This document shows positions 8,851 to 17,214 of a stretch of DNA of 35,573 bases, in pieces (the first letter of the stretch is position 1; every line of letters begins with the position of its first letter). The position numbers and the translations under genes are program-made. The stretch is from an uncultured Lysobacteraceae bacterium. GTDB lineage: Bacteria > Pseudomonadota > Gammaproteobacteria > Xanthomonadales > Xanthomonadaceae. The stretch spans positions 1 through 35,573 of the forward strand of contig CALCNV010000004.1 in assembly GCA_937897645.1 (NCBI GenBank), in the 5' to 3' direction. The notes under the pieces were generated by a model that saw only the letters and a list, made by a program, of their open reading frames with translations, searched no databases and was not told the DNA's origin.

Positions 8851-10374
8851 ATGAGCGAGCGTCACTTACGCAGGATTGTGATCGTCGGTGGCGGAACCGC
8901 TGGCTGGATGGCGGCGGCGCCCTTGTCAAAGCAACTCCCGCGCGAGGGGCCATTGGCTTGCGAGATCGTGTTGGTGGAATCGCCCGATATCGCCACGGTC
9001 GGTGTCGGCGAAGCCACCATCCCGCCGATCCGCATGTTCAATGACATGCTGGGGCTGGACAACACGGAGTTCACCAAGCGCACCCAGGGCACCTACAAGC
9101 TGGGGATCGAGTTCCGCAACTGGGGACGCATCGGCCACCGCTTTTTCCACGGCTTCGGCGATTTCGGCCCGCCCATCCAGGGCCGCTCGCCGTACCAGCA
9201 CTGGCTGCGGCTGGACGCGATGCACCCCGGTTTCCCGTCGTACGAAGACTGGTCCACCTCCAGCGTGATGGCGCGGCACATGAAGTTCACGCCGCCGGTG
9301 GACGGGCCGCCCTCCGCCCACAATTCGTATTCGTACGCCTTCCAGTTCGATGCCTCGCTGTACGCGGCCTACCTGCGCGAATACGCGACGGCGCGTGGCG
9401 TGCAGCGCGAACTGGGCACCGTGGTCGACGTCGAGCTGCGGCCCGAGGACGGATTCGTGGCGGCCGTGCGCCTGGCCGACGGCCGGCGCATCGAGGGCGA
9501 CCTGTTCATCGATTGCTCGGGGTTCCGTGGCCTGCTGATCGAAGGCGCGATGAAGGCCGGCTACGAGGACTGGCGCAAGTGGCTGCCCTGCGACCGCGCG
9601 CTTGCGGTGTCCAGCGAGCGCACGGAACCGCTGCGGCCCTACACCACCTCGACCGCGCACGCGCCTGGCTGGCAGTGGACGATCCCACTGCAGCACCGCA
9701 CCGGCAGCGGCCTGGTCTATAAAAGCGACTGCATCTCCGACGACGAGGCCAGCGCACTGCTGGTCGCCAACCTCGAAGGCAAGCCACAGGGCGCGCCCAA
9801 CCCGTTGCGCTTCGTGACCGGCCGGCGCAAGCGTGGCTGGGTGAAGAACGTGGTGGCCATCGGCCTGGCGGCGGGCTTCGTCGAGCCACTGGAATCCACC
9901 AGCATCCACACCATCATGGACGGCGTGGGTTGGCTGGTGCAGTACCTGCCGGACCGCGACTTCCATCCCTCGCTGGCGGTCGAGTTCAACCGCCGGCACG
10001 CCGAGCAGTTCGAGTCGGTCCGTGACTTCGTCGTGATGCACTACCACCTGACCCAGCGCGATGATTCCGAACTATGGCGCTACTGCGCGAGCATGACGCT
10101 GCCCGAAACGCTGGCGCACCAGATCGACATGTTCCGCGGTACCGGGCGCGTGGTCCTGCATCACCAGCTGGGCTTCCTGGAGCCCTCGTGGGTGTCCATG
10201 TACCTGGGCCTGGGGCTGCGGCCCGAGCGACTGGATCCCTTCGTCGGGCACGTGGACGAGAAGGCGCTGCTGGCCCATTTCATGCGCTTGCGCCAGGCGA
10301 TTGCCGGCACCGTGGCCGAGATGCCAGGCCATGCGGCCTATATCGAGCGCAACGTGAAGGCCGATCCGCCCTGA
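8851..10374 (+). CDS. Flavin-dependent tryptophan-halogenase family protein
   Basis: This 507-residue flavoprotein belongs to the family of PrnA, which halogenates tryptophan using FADH2, oxygen and halide. The FAD-binding GGGTAG (13-18) and GVGEATIP (51-58) motifs are intact. So is the halogenase signature WQWTIP (274-279). K83 in GTYK aligns with the catalytic Lys79 of PrnA, and E348-S349 in EPLES align with Glu346-Ser347. Two ATGs compete. GGGAGG at 8838-8843 is 7 bases from ATG 8851 but 1 base from ATG 8845, so 8851 is chosen. Many members in this group have unknown substrates and sit beside TonB-dependent receptors or a flavin reductase; neither is next to it here. Halogenating ability is plausible from the residues, but the substrate is unknown. 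Confidence 0.9.
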   Translation: MSERHLRRIVIVGGGTAGWMAAAPLSKQLPREGPLACEIVLVESPDIATVGVGEATIPPIRMFNDMLGLDNTEFTKRTQGTYKLGIEFRNWGRIGHRFFHGFGDFGPPIQGRSPYQHWLRLDAMHPGFPSYEDWSTSSVMARHMKFTPPVDGPPSAHNSYSYAFQFDASLYAAYLREYATARGVQRELGTVVDVELRPEDGFVAAVRLADGRRIEGDLFIDCSGFRGLLIEGAMKAGYEDWRKWLPCDRALAVSSERTEPLRPYTTSTAHAPGWQWTIPLQHRTGSGLVYKSDCISDDEASALLVANLEGKPQGAPNPLRFVTGRRKRGWVKNVVAIGLAAGFVEPLESTSIHTIMDGVGWLVQYLPDRDFHPSLAVEFNRRHAEQFESVRDFVVMHYHLTQRDDSELWRYCASMTLPETLAHQIDMFRGTGRVVLHHQLGFLEPSWVSMYLGLGLRPERLDPFVGHVDEKALLAHFMRLRQAIAGTVAEMPGHAAYIERNVKADPP

Positions 10375-10460
10375 AGCCGGAAATCAGGACTAAGGAAGTT
10401 GAGCGGGATCCTTATTTCATTTCCTGCTTCTCCTGCTGCAGCGGAACAGGTAGCACCCGC

Positions 10461-10503
10461 GCAGCCCGGGCACGCGAAGCGCATCGCGTCGCCTTGCCGG
10501 GAT
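10461..10503. repeat. Dispersed CCCGGG palindrome, copy 2
   Basis: This block reads GCAGCCCGGGCACGCGAAGC and continues to a closing TTGCCGGG. It resembles the block at 5462-5490 with an insertion in the closing arm. It lies between two genes on the same strand, about 54 bases before the esterase start. Confidence 0.55.
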
Positions 10504-10556
10504 TAGGATGCATGGCATGGGTGCGTGGTGCATCGGCTTGCGGGGAGAGGTGAAGA

Positions 10557-11669
10557 GTGAAACGGAGCGCCACGGTTTTCCTCATCGCATCGTGGGCGGC
10601 CATCTGCTGGATGCCGGCCCTCGCAGCCGCGCCCAGCCTGGTGCAGGTGGATGCAATCCCGGCGGGCTACCTGCCCGCATCGATGTCCACGGGCGGCCGC
10701 GTCGTGCGCGCCACCGTCGAAGGCCAGGCCGTGGTCGACCAGCAGTGGCCGGGCGTGTATTTCGAAACCGCGTTCCGTGGCGACACGGCGATCTTCCGCA
10801 TCGGGCCGGGTGACGTGATCCTGCACGTGCAGGTGGATGGAAAACCGCTGCAGGCGCTGGCCAAGCCGGAGGGGCTTTACCGCATTGCCGGGCTGGAAGA
10901 GGGCGCGCATGTCGTGCGCATCGACGTGGCCACCGAAAGCCAGGCGGGCCCGAACCGGTTTGGCGGCTTCCTGCTGCCGCCCGCTGCCACGCCGCTGCCT
11001 GTGCAGGCACGCATGCGCCGCATCGAATTCATCGGTGACTCGCACACGGTCGGCTACGGCAACAGTTCCGCCGGTCGCGACTGCAGTGAGGCCGACGTCT
11101 GGGCCACCACCGACACCACGCGCGCCTATGGCCCGCTGGTGGCGCGCCACTACGATGCCGATTACCGCATCAATGCCATCTCCGGGCGCGGCATCGTGCG
11201 CAACTACGGCGGCGGTGGCGGCGACACCTTGCCGCAGGCGTACCCGTATGTGCTGTTCGACCATTCGGTGAAGGACATCGACAGCGCGTGGCAGCCGCAG
11301 GTCGCGGTGATCGCGCTGGGCACCAATGATTTCTCCACGCCGTTGAACGCAGGGGAAGCGTGGAAGACGCGCGAAGCGCTGCACGCCGAGTACGTGCAGG
11401 CTTACGTGGCCTTCGTGCAGTCCTTGCGCGCGCGTTACCCGCAAACCCGTTTCCTGCTCTGGGCCACCGACGGCGCCGAAGGCGAGATCCGCATGCAGGT
11501 GCTCAAAGTGGTGGAGCAGTTGCATCAATCCGGTGAGCAGCGCGTCGACTTCGTGCCCGTGGATGGATTGGGAATGGAAGGCTGCAACTGGCATCCCTCG
11601 ACCGCGGACCATCGGCACATCGCGGACGTGCTGGTCCGGTCCATAGATGCCGCCCGCGCAATGCCATAG
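10557..11669 (+). CDS. Secreted CE2-type SGNH acetyl esterase
   Basis: This is a 370-residue exported esterase. Residues 1-24 are a signal peptide. Residues ~28-145 form a beta-rich N-terminal domain as in carbohydrate esterase family 2, and the SGNH hydrolase domain follows. The nucleophile is S162 (FIGDSHTVGYG). The glycine block is SGRGIV, the Asn block is LGTNDF, and the catalytic His is in CNWHPS near residue 344. The residue two before that His is Asn rather than Asp, which fits the Ser-His dyad described for CE2 enzymes. The likely reaction is removal of acetyl groups from polysaccharide; this is a family-level inference. The start is GTG 10557, with GGGAGAGG a few bases upstream. No polysaccharide-utilisation genes are adjacent. 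Confidence 0.88.
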   Translation: MKRSATVFLIASWAAICWMPALAAAPSLVQVDAIPAGYLPASMSTGGRVVRATVEGQAVVDQQWPGVYFETAFRGDTAIFRIGPGDVILHVQVDGKPLQALAKPEGLYRIAGLEEGAHVVRIDVATESQAGPNRFGGFLLPPAATPLPVQARMRRIEFIGDSHTVGYGNSSAGRDCSEADVWATTDTTRAYGPLVARHYDADYRINAISGRGIVRNYGGGGGDTLPQAYPYVLFDHSVKDIDSAWQPQVAVIALGTNDFSTPLNAGEAWKTREALHAEYVQAYVAFVQSLRARYPQTRFLLWATDGAEGEIRMQVLKVVEQLHQSGEQRVDFVPVDGLGMEGCNWHPSTADHRHIADVLVRSIDAARAMP

Positions 11670-11733
11670 ACGGCCGGGGTTGGACGACGCGCGGGAAGCC
11701 ATGCTGCGGCCGCGGTCCGTGCGCGGGTACGCT

Positions 11734-11762
11734 TTGCGCGATACCCGGGCATCGGTTAGTTT
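11734..11762 (+). promoter_or_regulatory. Possible promoter of the DUF4034-like gene
   Basis: TTGCGC (11734-11739) and TAGTTT (11757-11762) are 17 bases apart and end 28 bases before the ATG at 11791. Both hexamers are imperfect. Confidence 0.35.
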
Positions 11763-11790
11763 GTAGGCGGCGCGATGACGGGGGACTTGC

Positions 11791-13281
11791 ATGGAAGTGG
11801 GTAGAGCGTTGTGCGCGGTGCTGCTTTGGGGCGTGGTGGTTTCCGCCGCTGCACAGGCGCCGCAACCGATGCCGCCGGAGATGGCGGGCTATTTCGCGCA
11901 AGCCGAAAAAGCCGAGCGTATCGAGGATCTGGAGCAGCGATGCCTGGCCTATCCGGATCTTCCGGGTAACCACTGGCCCAAGGGTGCAGGACAAGGGCGT
12001 TGCCGGTTGTTGCGCGAGATTCCACTTCCACTCGACCAGATGCTGCAGTTGCTGGCAGACGCTGATGGTGTGGCACGTATCGACGCGCAGTTGGCCGCAC
12101 TGCTGCAGGCCCATTTCGAAAACCCCGATCAACGCGACGTCATTTTCCTGTTCTACAACCAGTTCGACAGCAGCGGCAAGGCCGGGCAGGTCGCGAGCAA
12201 GTGGTTGAAGCAGGCGCCCGACAGCCCGTTTGCACTGGCGGCGATGGGACGGTACAAGGCAGCGCTTGGTTGGGATGCGCGCGGCTCGGAATTCATCAGT
12301 GGCACCACCGATGCCCAGCTGCGACGCATGCAGCAGCAGTTCCTTGCCGCATTGCCGCTATTGAGTCGCGCGTTTGAACTGGAACCTGCACTCTCGCCCG
12401 TCTGCCTGGAGCTGGCCAAGATTGGCCGGCAAAGTTCCGACGCACTGCAGGCCATCGCATTGTCGGATTGCCAGCGCCTTGATCCGCTCTCCTACTACGT
12501 CGTCTGGGAATTCATGCGCGCTGCGCAACCCAAATGGGGCGGCTCGATGCAGGCGATGGAGGCCGTCGCCGACTACATCCGCAAGCAGGGCCAGGGAAAC
12601 CCGATGCTGTACGCGTTGCTGGTCGAGCCGCTGGCTTACGAGGGTACGCAGGCGGGTGGGAAGTACATCGACCTGGTGGAAGCGCACGTGAAAGCGGCCC
12701 AGCCGGGCCCGGGTGCGGCCATGCTGGGAGGTGCGGGCCAGGGTTACTTCTATCGGGACGAGCTGTGGCCTGCGCTGCTTTACCTGACCCAGGCAATCCG
12801 TTACTGGCCTGGGGACGACAAGTTGCGCTGGCTCGCTTCCGATGCGTTGGTGAGGAGTGGTTTCGGTCCCTGGGCAGAGATTGAGTTCAGGCGATTGGCG
12901 GCGGAGTTCCCGAACGCGCTGCAGTACCAGATGGGCATAGCGAACGCATTGATGGTGCAGGGCAAGTTCGCCGAATCCCGGCCGTACCTGCTTCCCCTGC
13001 TGGACGACAAGGAATATCGCGACAAGGCGCTCGAGCCGTACTGCGGTGGATACTTGGCTTTGCAGGAAATGCACTCCCCACAGGCACAAAGTTGCACGAA
13101 GGACTTGGTGGAGAAGCATCCGCAGAACGTGGAGTATTGGATATGGCGAATGCGTGCCTTGTCGGCAGCAAACGACCCTGGCCTGAAAGATGCCGTGGCG
13201 AAGTTCAGGCAAGTTGCCGACCCGGAAAATCCAGACCATAAATACTATCTTGATAAATTGAAAAACTATCCGGACAAATGA
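11791..13281 (+). CDS. Secreted TPR-like protein, DUF4034-like
   Basis: The function of this 496-residue protein is unknown. Residues 1-22 are a signal peptide (cleavage near SAAAQA). The rest is helical and repeat-like, with TPR-type helix pairs. The segment around 150-205 (KAALGWDARGSEF, then FLAALPLLSRAFELEP) resembles DUF4034 proteins, which carry a W-x-x-RG feature. The start is ATG 11791, with GGGGGAC 5 bases upstream. The 3' end is less GC-rich than the rest (DHKYYLDKLKNYPDK coded with AT-rich codons). The next gene begins 36 bases after the stop on the same strand, so the two are probably co-transcribed. Scaffold or binding roles are plausible, but nothing in the sequence shows catalysis. 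Confidence 0.8.
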   Translation: MEVGRALCAVLLWGVVVSAAAQAPQPMPPEMAGYFAQAEKAERIEDLEQRCLAYPDLPGNHWPKGAGQGRCRLLREIPLPLDQMLQLLADADGVARIDAQLAALLQAHFENPDQRDVIFLFYNQFDSSGKAGQVASKWLKQAPDSPFALAAMGRYKAALGWDARGSEFISGTTDAQLRRMQQQFLAALPLLSRAFELEPALSPVCLELAKIGRQSSDALQAIALSDCQRLDPLSYYVVWEFMRAAQPKWGGSMQAMEAVADYIRKQGQGNPMLYALLVEPLAYEGTQAGGKYIDLVEAHVKAAQPGPGAAMLGGAGQGYFYRDELWPALLYLTQAIRYWPGDDKLRWLASDALVRSGFGPWAEIEFRRLAAEFPNALQYQMGIANALMVQGKFAESRPYLLPLLDDKEYRDKALEPYCGGYLALQEMHSPQAQSCTKDLVEKHPQNVEYWIWRMRALSAANDPGLKDAVAKFRQVADPENPDHKYYLDKLKNYPDK

Positions 13282-13317
13282 TCGCCGGACTTCCATGCTG
13301 CTTTGGGGAATAGCGCA

Positions 13318-14073
13318 ATGAAAGTGGAAAGCAGGATGCTGCGTTGGATGCTGTTGGCCGGCTTGGGTGGCGGGGTTTGCGCTAACGCCGTGGAGAACCC
13401 GCAGGTAGTACCGGTGGATGCCCTGGTCGAGGGGCGTGGATACGCCGAGTGGACCGCCGCGTGGTGGCAATGGACCAGGAGCGTTGACGTTCCTCCGTAC
13501 CTGGACCCGGATGGAAGCTACTGCGAGCAGGGTCAATCAGGACCTGTATGGTTCCTGGCCGGGACCGATGGCAGCTTCGACGCGCAGCGCGAATGCAACG
13601 TGCCGATCGGGAAATACCTGCTGGTTCCGGTGATCAACATGTACGTGGGATCGCCACTGCGCCTGCCGAAGGACAGCAAGAAGGAGTTTCCTTCTTGCGA
13701 ATCGTTGAAACAGCAGGCTGCGTTGAACAACGATCACCTGGCCAGTGCGGTGGTGTTGCTGGACGGCGTGCAGGTGAAGGACGTGCAGTCTTACCGGGTA
13801 CGCACGCCATCCTGCTTTGCGCCGGATCCAACCGCCAAGCCGCAGCCCGGCTTCCATGTGCCGATCGCGGCAAGCGATGGCTACTGGTTGCTGATTCCAC
13901 CCTTGCCTGCGGGGCGCCATACCGTGTCGGTAGGGGCCAACTATGCTGCTCCCGAAGGCGCTTTCTACCGGATGACGCAGAACTTCGAATACGTGCTGTG
14001 GGTAGGGGAAGGCGCGCAGAAGTTTGTACTGCAATCGACGGCGACACCGGAGTACTTCGCTGGCAGTCGCTAG
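13318..14073 (+). CDS. Secreted protein of unknown function, WWQW motif
   Basis: This 251-residue protein has a signal peptide in residues ~5-24 (MLRWMLLAGLGG) and a predicted beta-rich mature part. The N-terminal motif YAEWTAAWWQWTRSV and the closing PPLPAGRHTVSVGANY are distinctive. I have the impression of similar secreted proteins in scattered bacteria, but I cannot name a family or function. There are several Cys residues (YCEQG, QRECNV, PSCES, PSCFAP) that could form disulfides after export. The start is ATG 13318, with GGGGAA 8 bases upstream. A TTG at 13303 is in frame but lacks a site. It lies 36 bases after the DUF4034-like gene and probably shares its transcript, which suggests a joint envelope role. 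Confidence 0.8.
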   Translation: MKVESRMLRWMLLAGLGGGVCANAVENPQVVPVDALVEGRGYAEWTAAWWQWTRSVDVPPYLDPDGSYCEQGQSGPVWFLAGTDGSFDAQRECNVPIGKYLLVPVINMYVGSPLRLPKDSKKEFPSCESLKQQAALNNDHLASAVVLLDGVQVKDVQSYRVRTPSCFAPDPTAKPQPGFHVPIAASDGYWLLIPPLPAGRHTVSVGANYAAPEGAFYRMTQNFEYVLWVGEGAQKFVLQSTATPEYFAGSR

Positions 14074-14154
14074 CTCGGTCGTCAGTTGGCTGCGAAAGCA
14101 CAGGTGGCATACGGGTGTTTGCGGTGCCGGCATCACGGGCTCATGACGGCCCGA

Positions 14155-14163
14155 TGCTAAAAT
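14155..14163 (+). promoter_or_regulatory. Extended -10 element upstream of the M14 peptidase
   Basis: TGCTAAAAT forms an extended -10 (TGn plus TAAAAT) 36 bases before ATG 14200. No clear -35 is seen, which is tolerable for extended -10 promoters. Confidence 0.4.
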
Positions 14164-14199
14164 CCAGCGTCCTTCCCGGGCCCAACAGCGAGCGACGCT

Positions 14200-15129
14200 A
14201 TGACGACCGAAGCCTTCTATCCCATCGGCACGCCCGGGCAAAAATGGGGGCCTGATGAAGTCACGGCCTGGCGTGCAGCGCAGGAGCCGCAGCGCAGCTA
14301 TGAAGAGGTCTTACGCCTGATCGATGCCTTGCGTGCGCGCTTCGACGTGTCGGAATACGGCTACCTCGACTACGATCTGGAAAGCTACCCGCTGTTCGCC
14401 ATCAGGAGCCGCGACTGGAGCGACGGACTTCCCGTCGTGCTGGTCACCGGCGGCGTGCACGGCTATGAAACCAGCGGCGTGCTCGGCGCGCTGCAGTTCG
14501 TCGACCAGCATGCCGCGGACTATACGGGCCGCATCAACCTGATCGTCGCGCCGTGCGTCAGCCCGTGGGCCTACGAACGCATCAACCGCTGGAACGCGGA
14601 AGCGATCGATCCCAACCGTTCGTTCCGCAAGCAAAGCCCCGCGCAGGAATCCGCCGCGCTGATGCAACTGGTCGCACCGCTGGGCGATCGCATTTGCCTG
14701 CACATCGACCTGCACGAAACTACCGATACCGACGAATCCGAATTCCGCCCGGCACTCGCTGCCCGCGACGGGCTGGCCTACGAGCCGGGAGAAATCCCCG
14801 ATGGCTTCTACACGGTTGGCGATACGGAAAATCCGCAATCGGAATTCCAGCAGGCAGTCATCGCCGCGGTAGCCAAGGTCACCCACATCGCGCCAGCCGA
14901 TGGCAATGGCGAGATCATCGGTTCCCCCGTGGTTGCGCCCGGCATCATCGAATACCCTTTCAAGCGCCTGGGCCTGTGCGCGGGCATAACCAACGCGCGC
15001 TACACCACCACTACCGAAGTCTATCCGGACAGCCCGCGCGCCACGCCGGAACAGTGCAACGCCGCGCAGGTGGCGGCGGTAGTGGGGGCGATCGACTTCA
15101 TGCTGGCCAACGACCAAGACCCCGCGTAG
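14200..15129 (+). CDS. M14-family zinc carboxypeptidase-like protein
   Basis: This is a 309-residue protein without a signal peptide, so it is cytoplasmic. It has the zinc-carboxypeptidase signature H87-x-x-E90 (GGVHGYET), the third zinc ligand H172 (DLHET), the substrate-binding N139-R140 (DPNRSF) and the catalytic E273 (TTTTEVYP). These are all the residues expected of an active M14 enzyme. The fold is short, without a prodomain, as in the bacterial M14 and succinylglutamate-desuccinylase-like branches. It probably trims a C-terminal residue or a small amide; the substrate is unknown. ATG 14200 is the start, about 36 bases after an extended -10. It converges on the haloperoxidase-like gene, with a hairpin between them. 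Confidence 0.9.
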   Translation: MTTEAFYPIGTPGQKWGPDEVTAWRAAQEPQRSYEEVLRLIDALRARFDVSEYGYLDYDLESYPLFAIRSRDWSDGLPVVLVTGGVHGYETSGVLGALQFVDQHAADYTGRINLIVAPCVSPWAYERINRWNAEAIDPNRSFRKQSPAQESAALMQLVAPLGDRICLHIDLHETTDTDESEFRPALAARDGLAYEPGEIPDGFYTVGDTENPQSEFQQAVIAAVAKVTHIAPADGNGEIIGSPVVAPGIIEYPFKRLGLCAGITNARYTTTTEVYPDSPRATPEQCNAAQVAAVVGAIDFMLANDQDPA

Positions 15130-15158
15130 ACCAGACGGCAGGATTCGGTTCCTGCGAC

Positions 15159-15198
15159 GCGCATGCCCGTCAATCTTTCCTGATCAACGGGCATGCGC
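15159..15198. terminator. Hairpin between convergent genes
   Basis: A perfect 12-bp inverted repeat (GCGCATGCCCGT at 15159-15170 and ACGGGCATGCGC at 15187-15198) closes a 16-base loop. It lies 30 bases after the M14 gene stop and 38 bases from the stop of the opposing gene, so it could serve both. Neither side has a clear T-tract, so factor-independent termination is uncertain. Confidence 0.5.
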
Positions 15199-15236
15199 AG
15201 CTTCGCTGCAATGCAAAGGCGGAGTGTTGGCGACTG

Positions 15237-16538
15237 CTAGCGGTGATGGTTCTCCCGCAATTGCGTCAGGTACACCCACTTGCCTACCTTGCGGCTCTGC
15301 ACGACGCCGGCTTCACAGCCGAACCGGAAGTGGATGCCGCCGTAGACGCGCGCATCGACCGAGTCGGACTCCGCGTCTGACAGTCGCGTATAGGAACGGG
15401 TGATGCCGGCGGCAGTCAGGGTGTAGGGCAGCTGGTCAGTGCCGAAGTACGAGCGCATCACCTGCGCCCCGGCACCCATCGTCGTCGGCAGGCCGCACGG
15501 GTAGTCCGGGTAGGGCGGAGTAGTGATGTAGCTGGTCCAGGCCGGGTCGCTCTGGGTCAGCGGGTTGCCGTCGTCAGCCCAGCGGATCGCGGTGTACGGA
15601 CGCCAGAAGTTGTAGTGGAACTTGGCGCGGAAGGTGGAGATAAGCGCGTCATTGACGGCGATGTTGACCATCGCGAACAGGCGCGCGTGCTGCCAGCGAT
15701 CCAGTGACTTTCCAGCAACCACGGCACGGGTAATGGCGTTGAGGTTGGCGCCGCCGCCCGGGAAATAGCGGGCGACGCGGCTTTCCTCGGAATCGGGCGC
15801 TGCGCTGCGCACGGCAGACGAGCCCATCAGCTTCACCTCGTTGTACTCGTCGGCATACGCCCGGCTCTTGAGCCTCAGTGCCGGTGCCGGCGGCGCAAAG
15901 AACTGGCTACGGTTGAGGATCGCGAAGGTCTTCAGGTTGCCCCAGCCGGCGAATTGCGGGTAGGGCGCGGGCGGTGGTGGCGTGGGCAGCGTGGGCTGGT
16001 ACACGCCTGGGCCGGGTGCAAGCGTGTAAGGCAGGTGCGGGGTTGCGGAACCGTCGCCCTGGCACAATTGCAGGATCGCCGCGGCGGCGGCCGCGCCTGC
16101 GTCGATGCCCTGGTTGATGCACTGCGGTGCGGACGCCGGGCAGGCAGGTAAGGCTGCGATGGAAGCCGCGTACTGCGCATCGATGGCCGCGACCTGGCTG
16201 GGCATGCTCGCGCGCAGCACGTCGGCGGCGGCGCGTGCGACGGCGGCATCGGGGGACGCATTCGGGTTCTTCGCAGCGACGATGGAGTAGCTGCGATAAC
16301 GAGGGTCGATGCTGTTCAAGGCATCATGCACGGCGACCTGGGTCATGGCGAGCACGCGGTATTGCTGCGGTGGCGCGCCGGCGCCAGCGATGACCTGGTC
16401 GGCAAAGGCGCTCCAGTCGGTCACCGAGTCGGCGAATGCCGAGGAGGGGAACAGCAGCAGGGCGCTGGCAATCGGCAAGTACGGCGGAAGGCCGCGGAGG
16501 ACCAGGCGAGGGCCCGGCGCTTGGGTCGATAGTTTCAT
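15237..16538 (-). CDS. Secreted vanadium-haloperoxidase-like protein, SGH motif lost
   Basis: This is a 433-residue exported protein of the PAP2/vanadium-dependent haloperoxidase superfamily. A signal sequence lies within residues 1-36 (cleavage near SAFA-D). The vanadate/phosphate-binding set is partly conserved: K306 and R313 in KFHYNFWRP, and R397 and H403 in ARVYGGIHF, with spacings matching fungal chloroperoxidase. The central SGH motif, which supplies a binding Ser and the acid-base His, reads C348-G349-L350 in DYPCGLPTTMGA. The usual last motif HFRFDNEAG also reads HFRFGCEAG. Loss of both Ser and His makes normal haloperoxidase or phosphatase chemistry doubtful. It may be a changed enzyme or a binding protein. 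ATG 16538 follows AGGAAACC. It is transcribed alone. Confidence 0.87.
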   Translation of the reverse strand: MKLSTQAPGPRLVLRGLPPYLPIASALLLFPSSAFADSVTDWSAFADQVIAGAGAPPQQYRVLAMTQVAVHDALNSIDPRYRSYSIVAAKNPNASPDAAVARAAADVLRASMPSQVAAIDAQYAASIAALPACPASAPQCINQGIDAGAAAAAAILQLCQGDGSATPHLPYTLAPGPGVYQPTLPTPPPPAPYPQFAGWGNLKTFAILNRSQFFAPPAPALRLKSRAYADEYNEVKLMGSSAVRSAAPDSEESRVARYFPGGGANLNAITRAVVAGKSLDRWQHARLFAMVNIAVNDALISTFRAKFHYNFWRPYTAIRWADDGNPLTQSDPAWTSYITTPPYPDYPCGLPTTMGAGAQVMRSYFGTDQLPYTLTAAGITRSYTRLSDAESDSVDARVYGGIHFRFGCEAGVVQSRKVGKWVYLTQLRENHHR

Positions 16539-17214
16539 GATGGTTTCCTGGAGACAGGGGAATGCGTGCGGCAGGCCTTTCGCCCGGGCAAGCTATGTAT
16601 CCAACGCCGCGCCCGGTGCGCATCGGACTGCATACCGGACGTGTGTGTGGTGCAGCCGACGGACGGCAATGGCCACGTCATTGGCATGTAAAACTACTTA
16701 CTGTTGGTCAAAGTGCATATGGTGCGAAAGCATCATGGAACACGTGCATCGTCGACCCATTCATCATGTCGATGCTTCGCGAAAAACGGCGTAGCCAATG
16801 AAAGCAGTCGCCGCGACGATCGTTGCGCTCGCGTCCCTCTCCCCCTGTGGGAGAGGGTGCCGACAGGCGGGAGAGGGGTAGCCGGAGCACGTCGCTTTGC
16901 AGATAAGGCTGCAGTGTCTAGTGCGGGTTTCTGCCTTTGATTGCTGTGCTCGACACATCAACGCGGCGGATTGGAAGCCGGCTCCGGCGACCCCTCTCCC
17001 GGCCTTCGGCCACCCCCGTATCAAGTACGGGGCAGGCTCTCTCCCACAAGGGGAGAGGGGCACATTCGACACCCACATACACGCCGACGCATTTGGCTCT
17101 TCGAGAGTTTCATTTTCAGTTGCACCCCACATCCCATCCTGCTGCACCGCGGCGTGGGCCTCTGCGCGCTTCGGGTAGCATCCATTGCATCGCCAGCAGA
17201 GAGGGGAGCCTGCA
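16539..17214. other. Repeat-rich spacer, no gene
   Basis: This is a 675-base divergent gap between the haloperoxidase-like gene and fadD. The only clear content is the facing pair of GAGAGGGG-type repeats at 16835-17061. The part at 16600-16800 is less GC-rich and holds no credible frame. The right end carries the ribosome-binding site of fadD (GAGGGGAG, 17201-17208). Confidence 0.6.
16835..17061. repeat. Facing pair of GAGAGGGG dispersed repeats
   Basis: The left copy (16835-16888) contains CCCTCTCCCCCTGTGGGAGAG, then GGCGGGAGAGGGGTAGCCGG. The right copy (16981-17061) is the same element inverted, starting GCTCCGGCGACCCCTCTCCC and ending GGGGAGAGGGG. It carries an extra segment with two small palindromes (GGCCTTCGGCC and CCCCGTATCAAGTACGGGG). 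The ~92-base core between the copies has no recognisable gene. The whole could form a large stem. Elements of this type are scattered through Xanthomonadaceae and pseudomonad spacers. Confidence 0.75.

Noticed and set aside
10503..11792. 429-residue open frame antisense to the CE2 esterase
   Set aside because: It overlaps a complete SGNH protein with signal peptide. The antisense product has Arg/His/Ala-rich random content.
12358..13536. 392-residue open frame antisense to the DUF4034-like gene and the next gene
   Set aside because: It spans two well-supported genes with ribosome-binding sites and shows no recognisable domain.
14074..14199. Separate small gene before the M14 peptidase
   Set aside because: The spacer is short, and its open frames continue the upstream gene's alternative frames without a ribosome-binding site.
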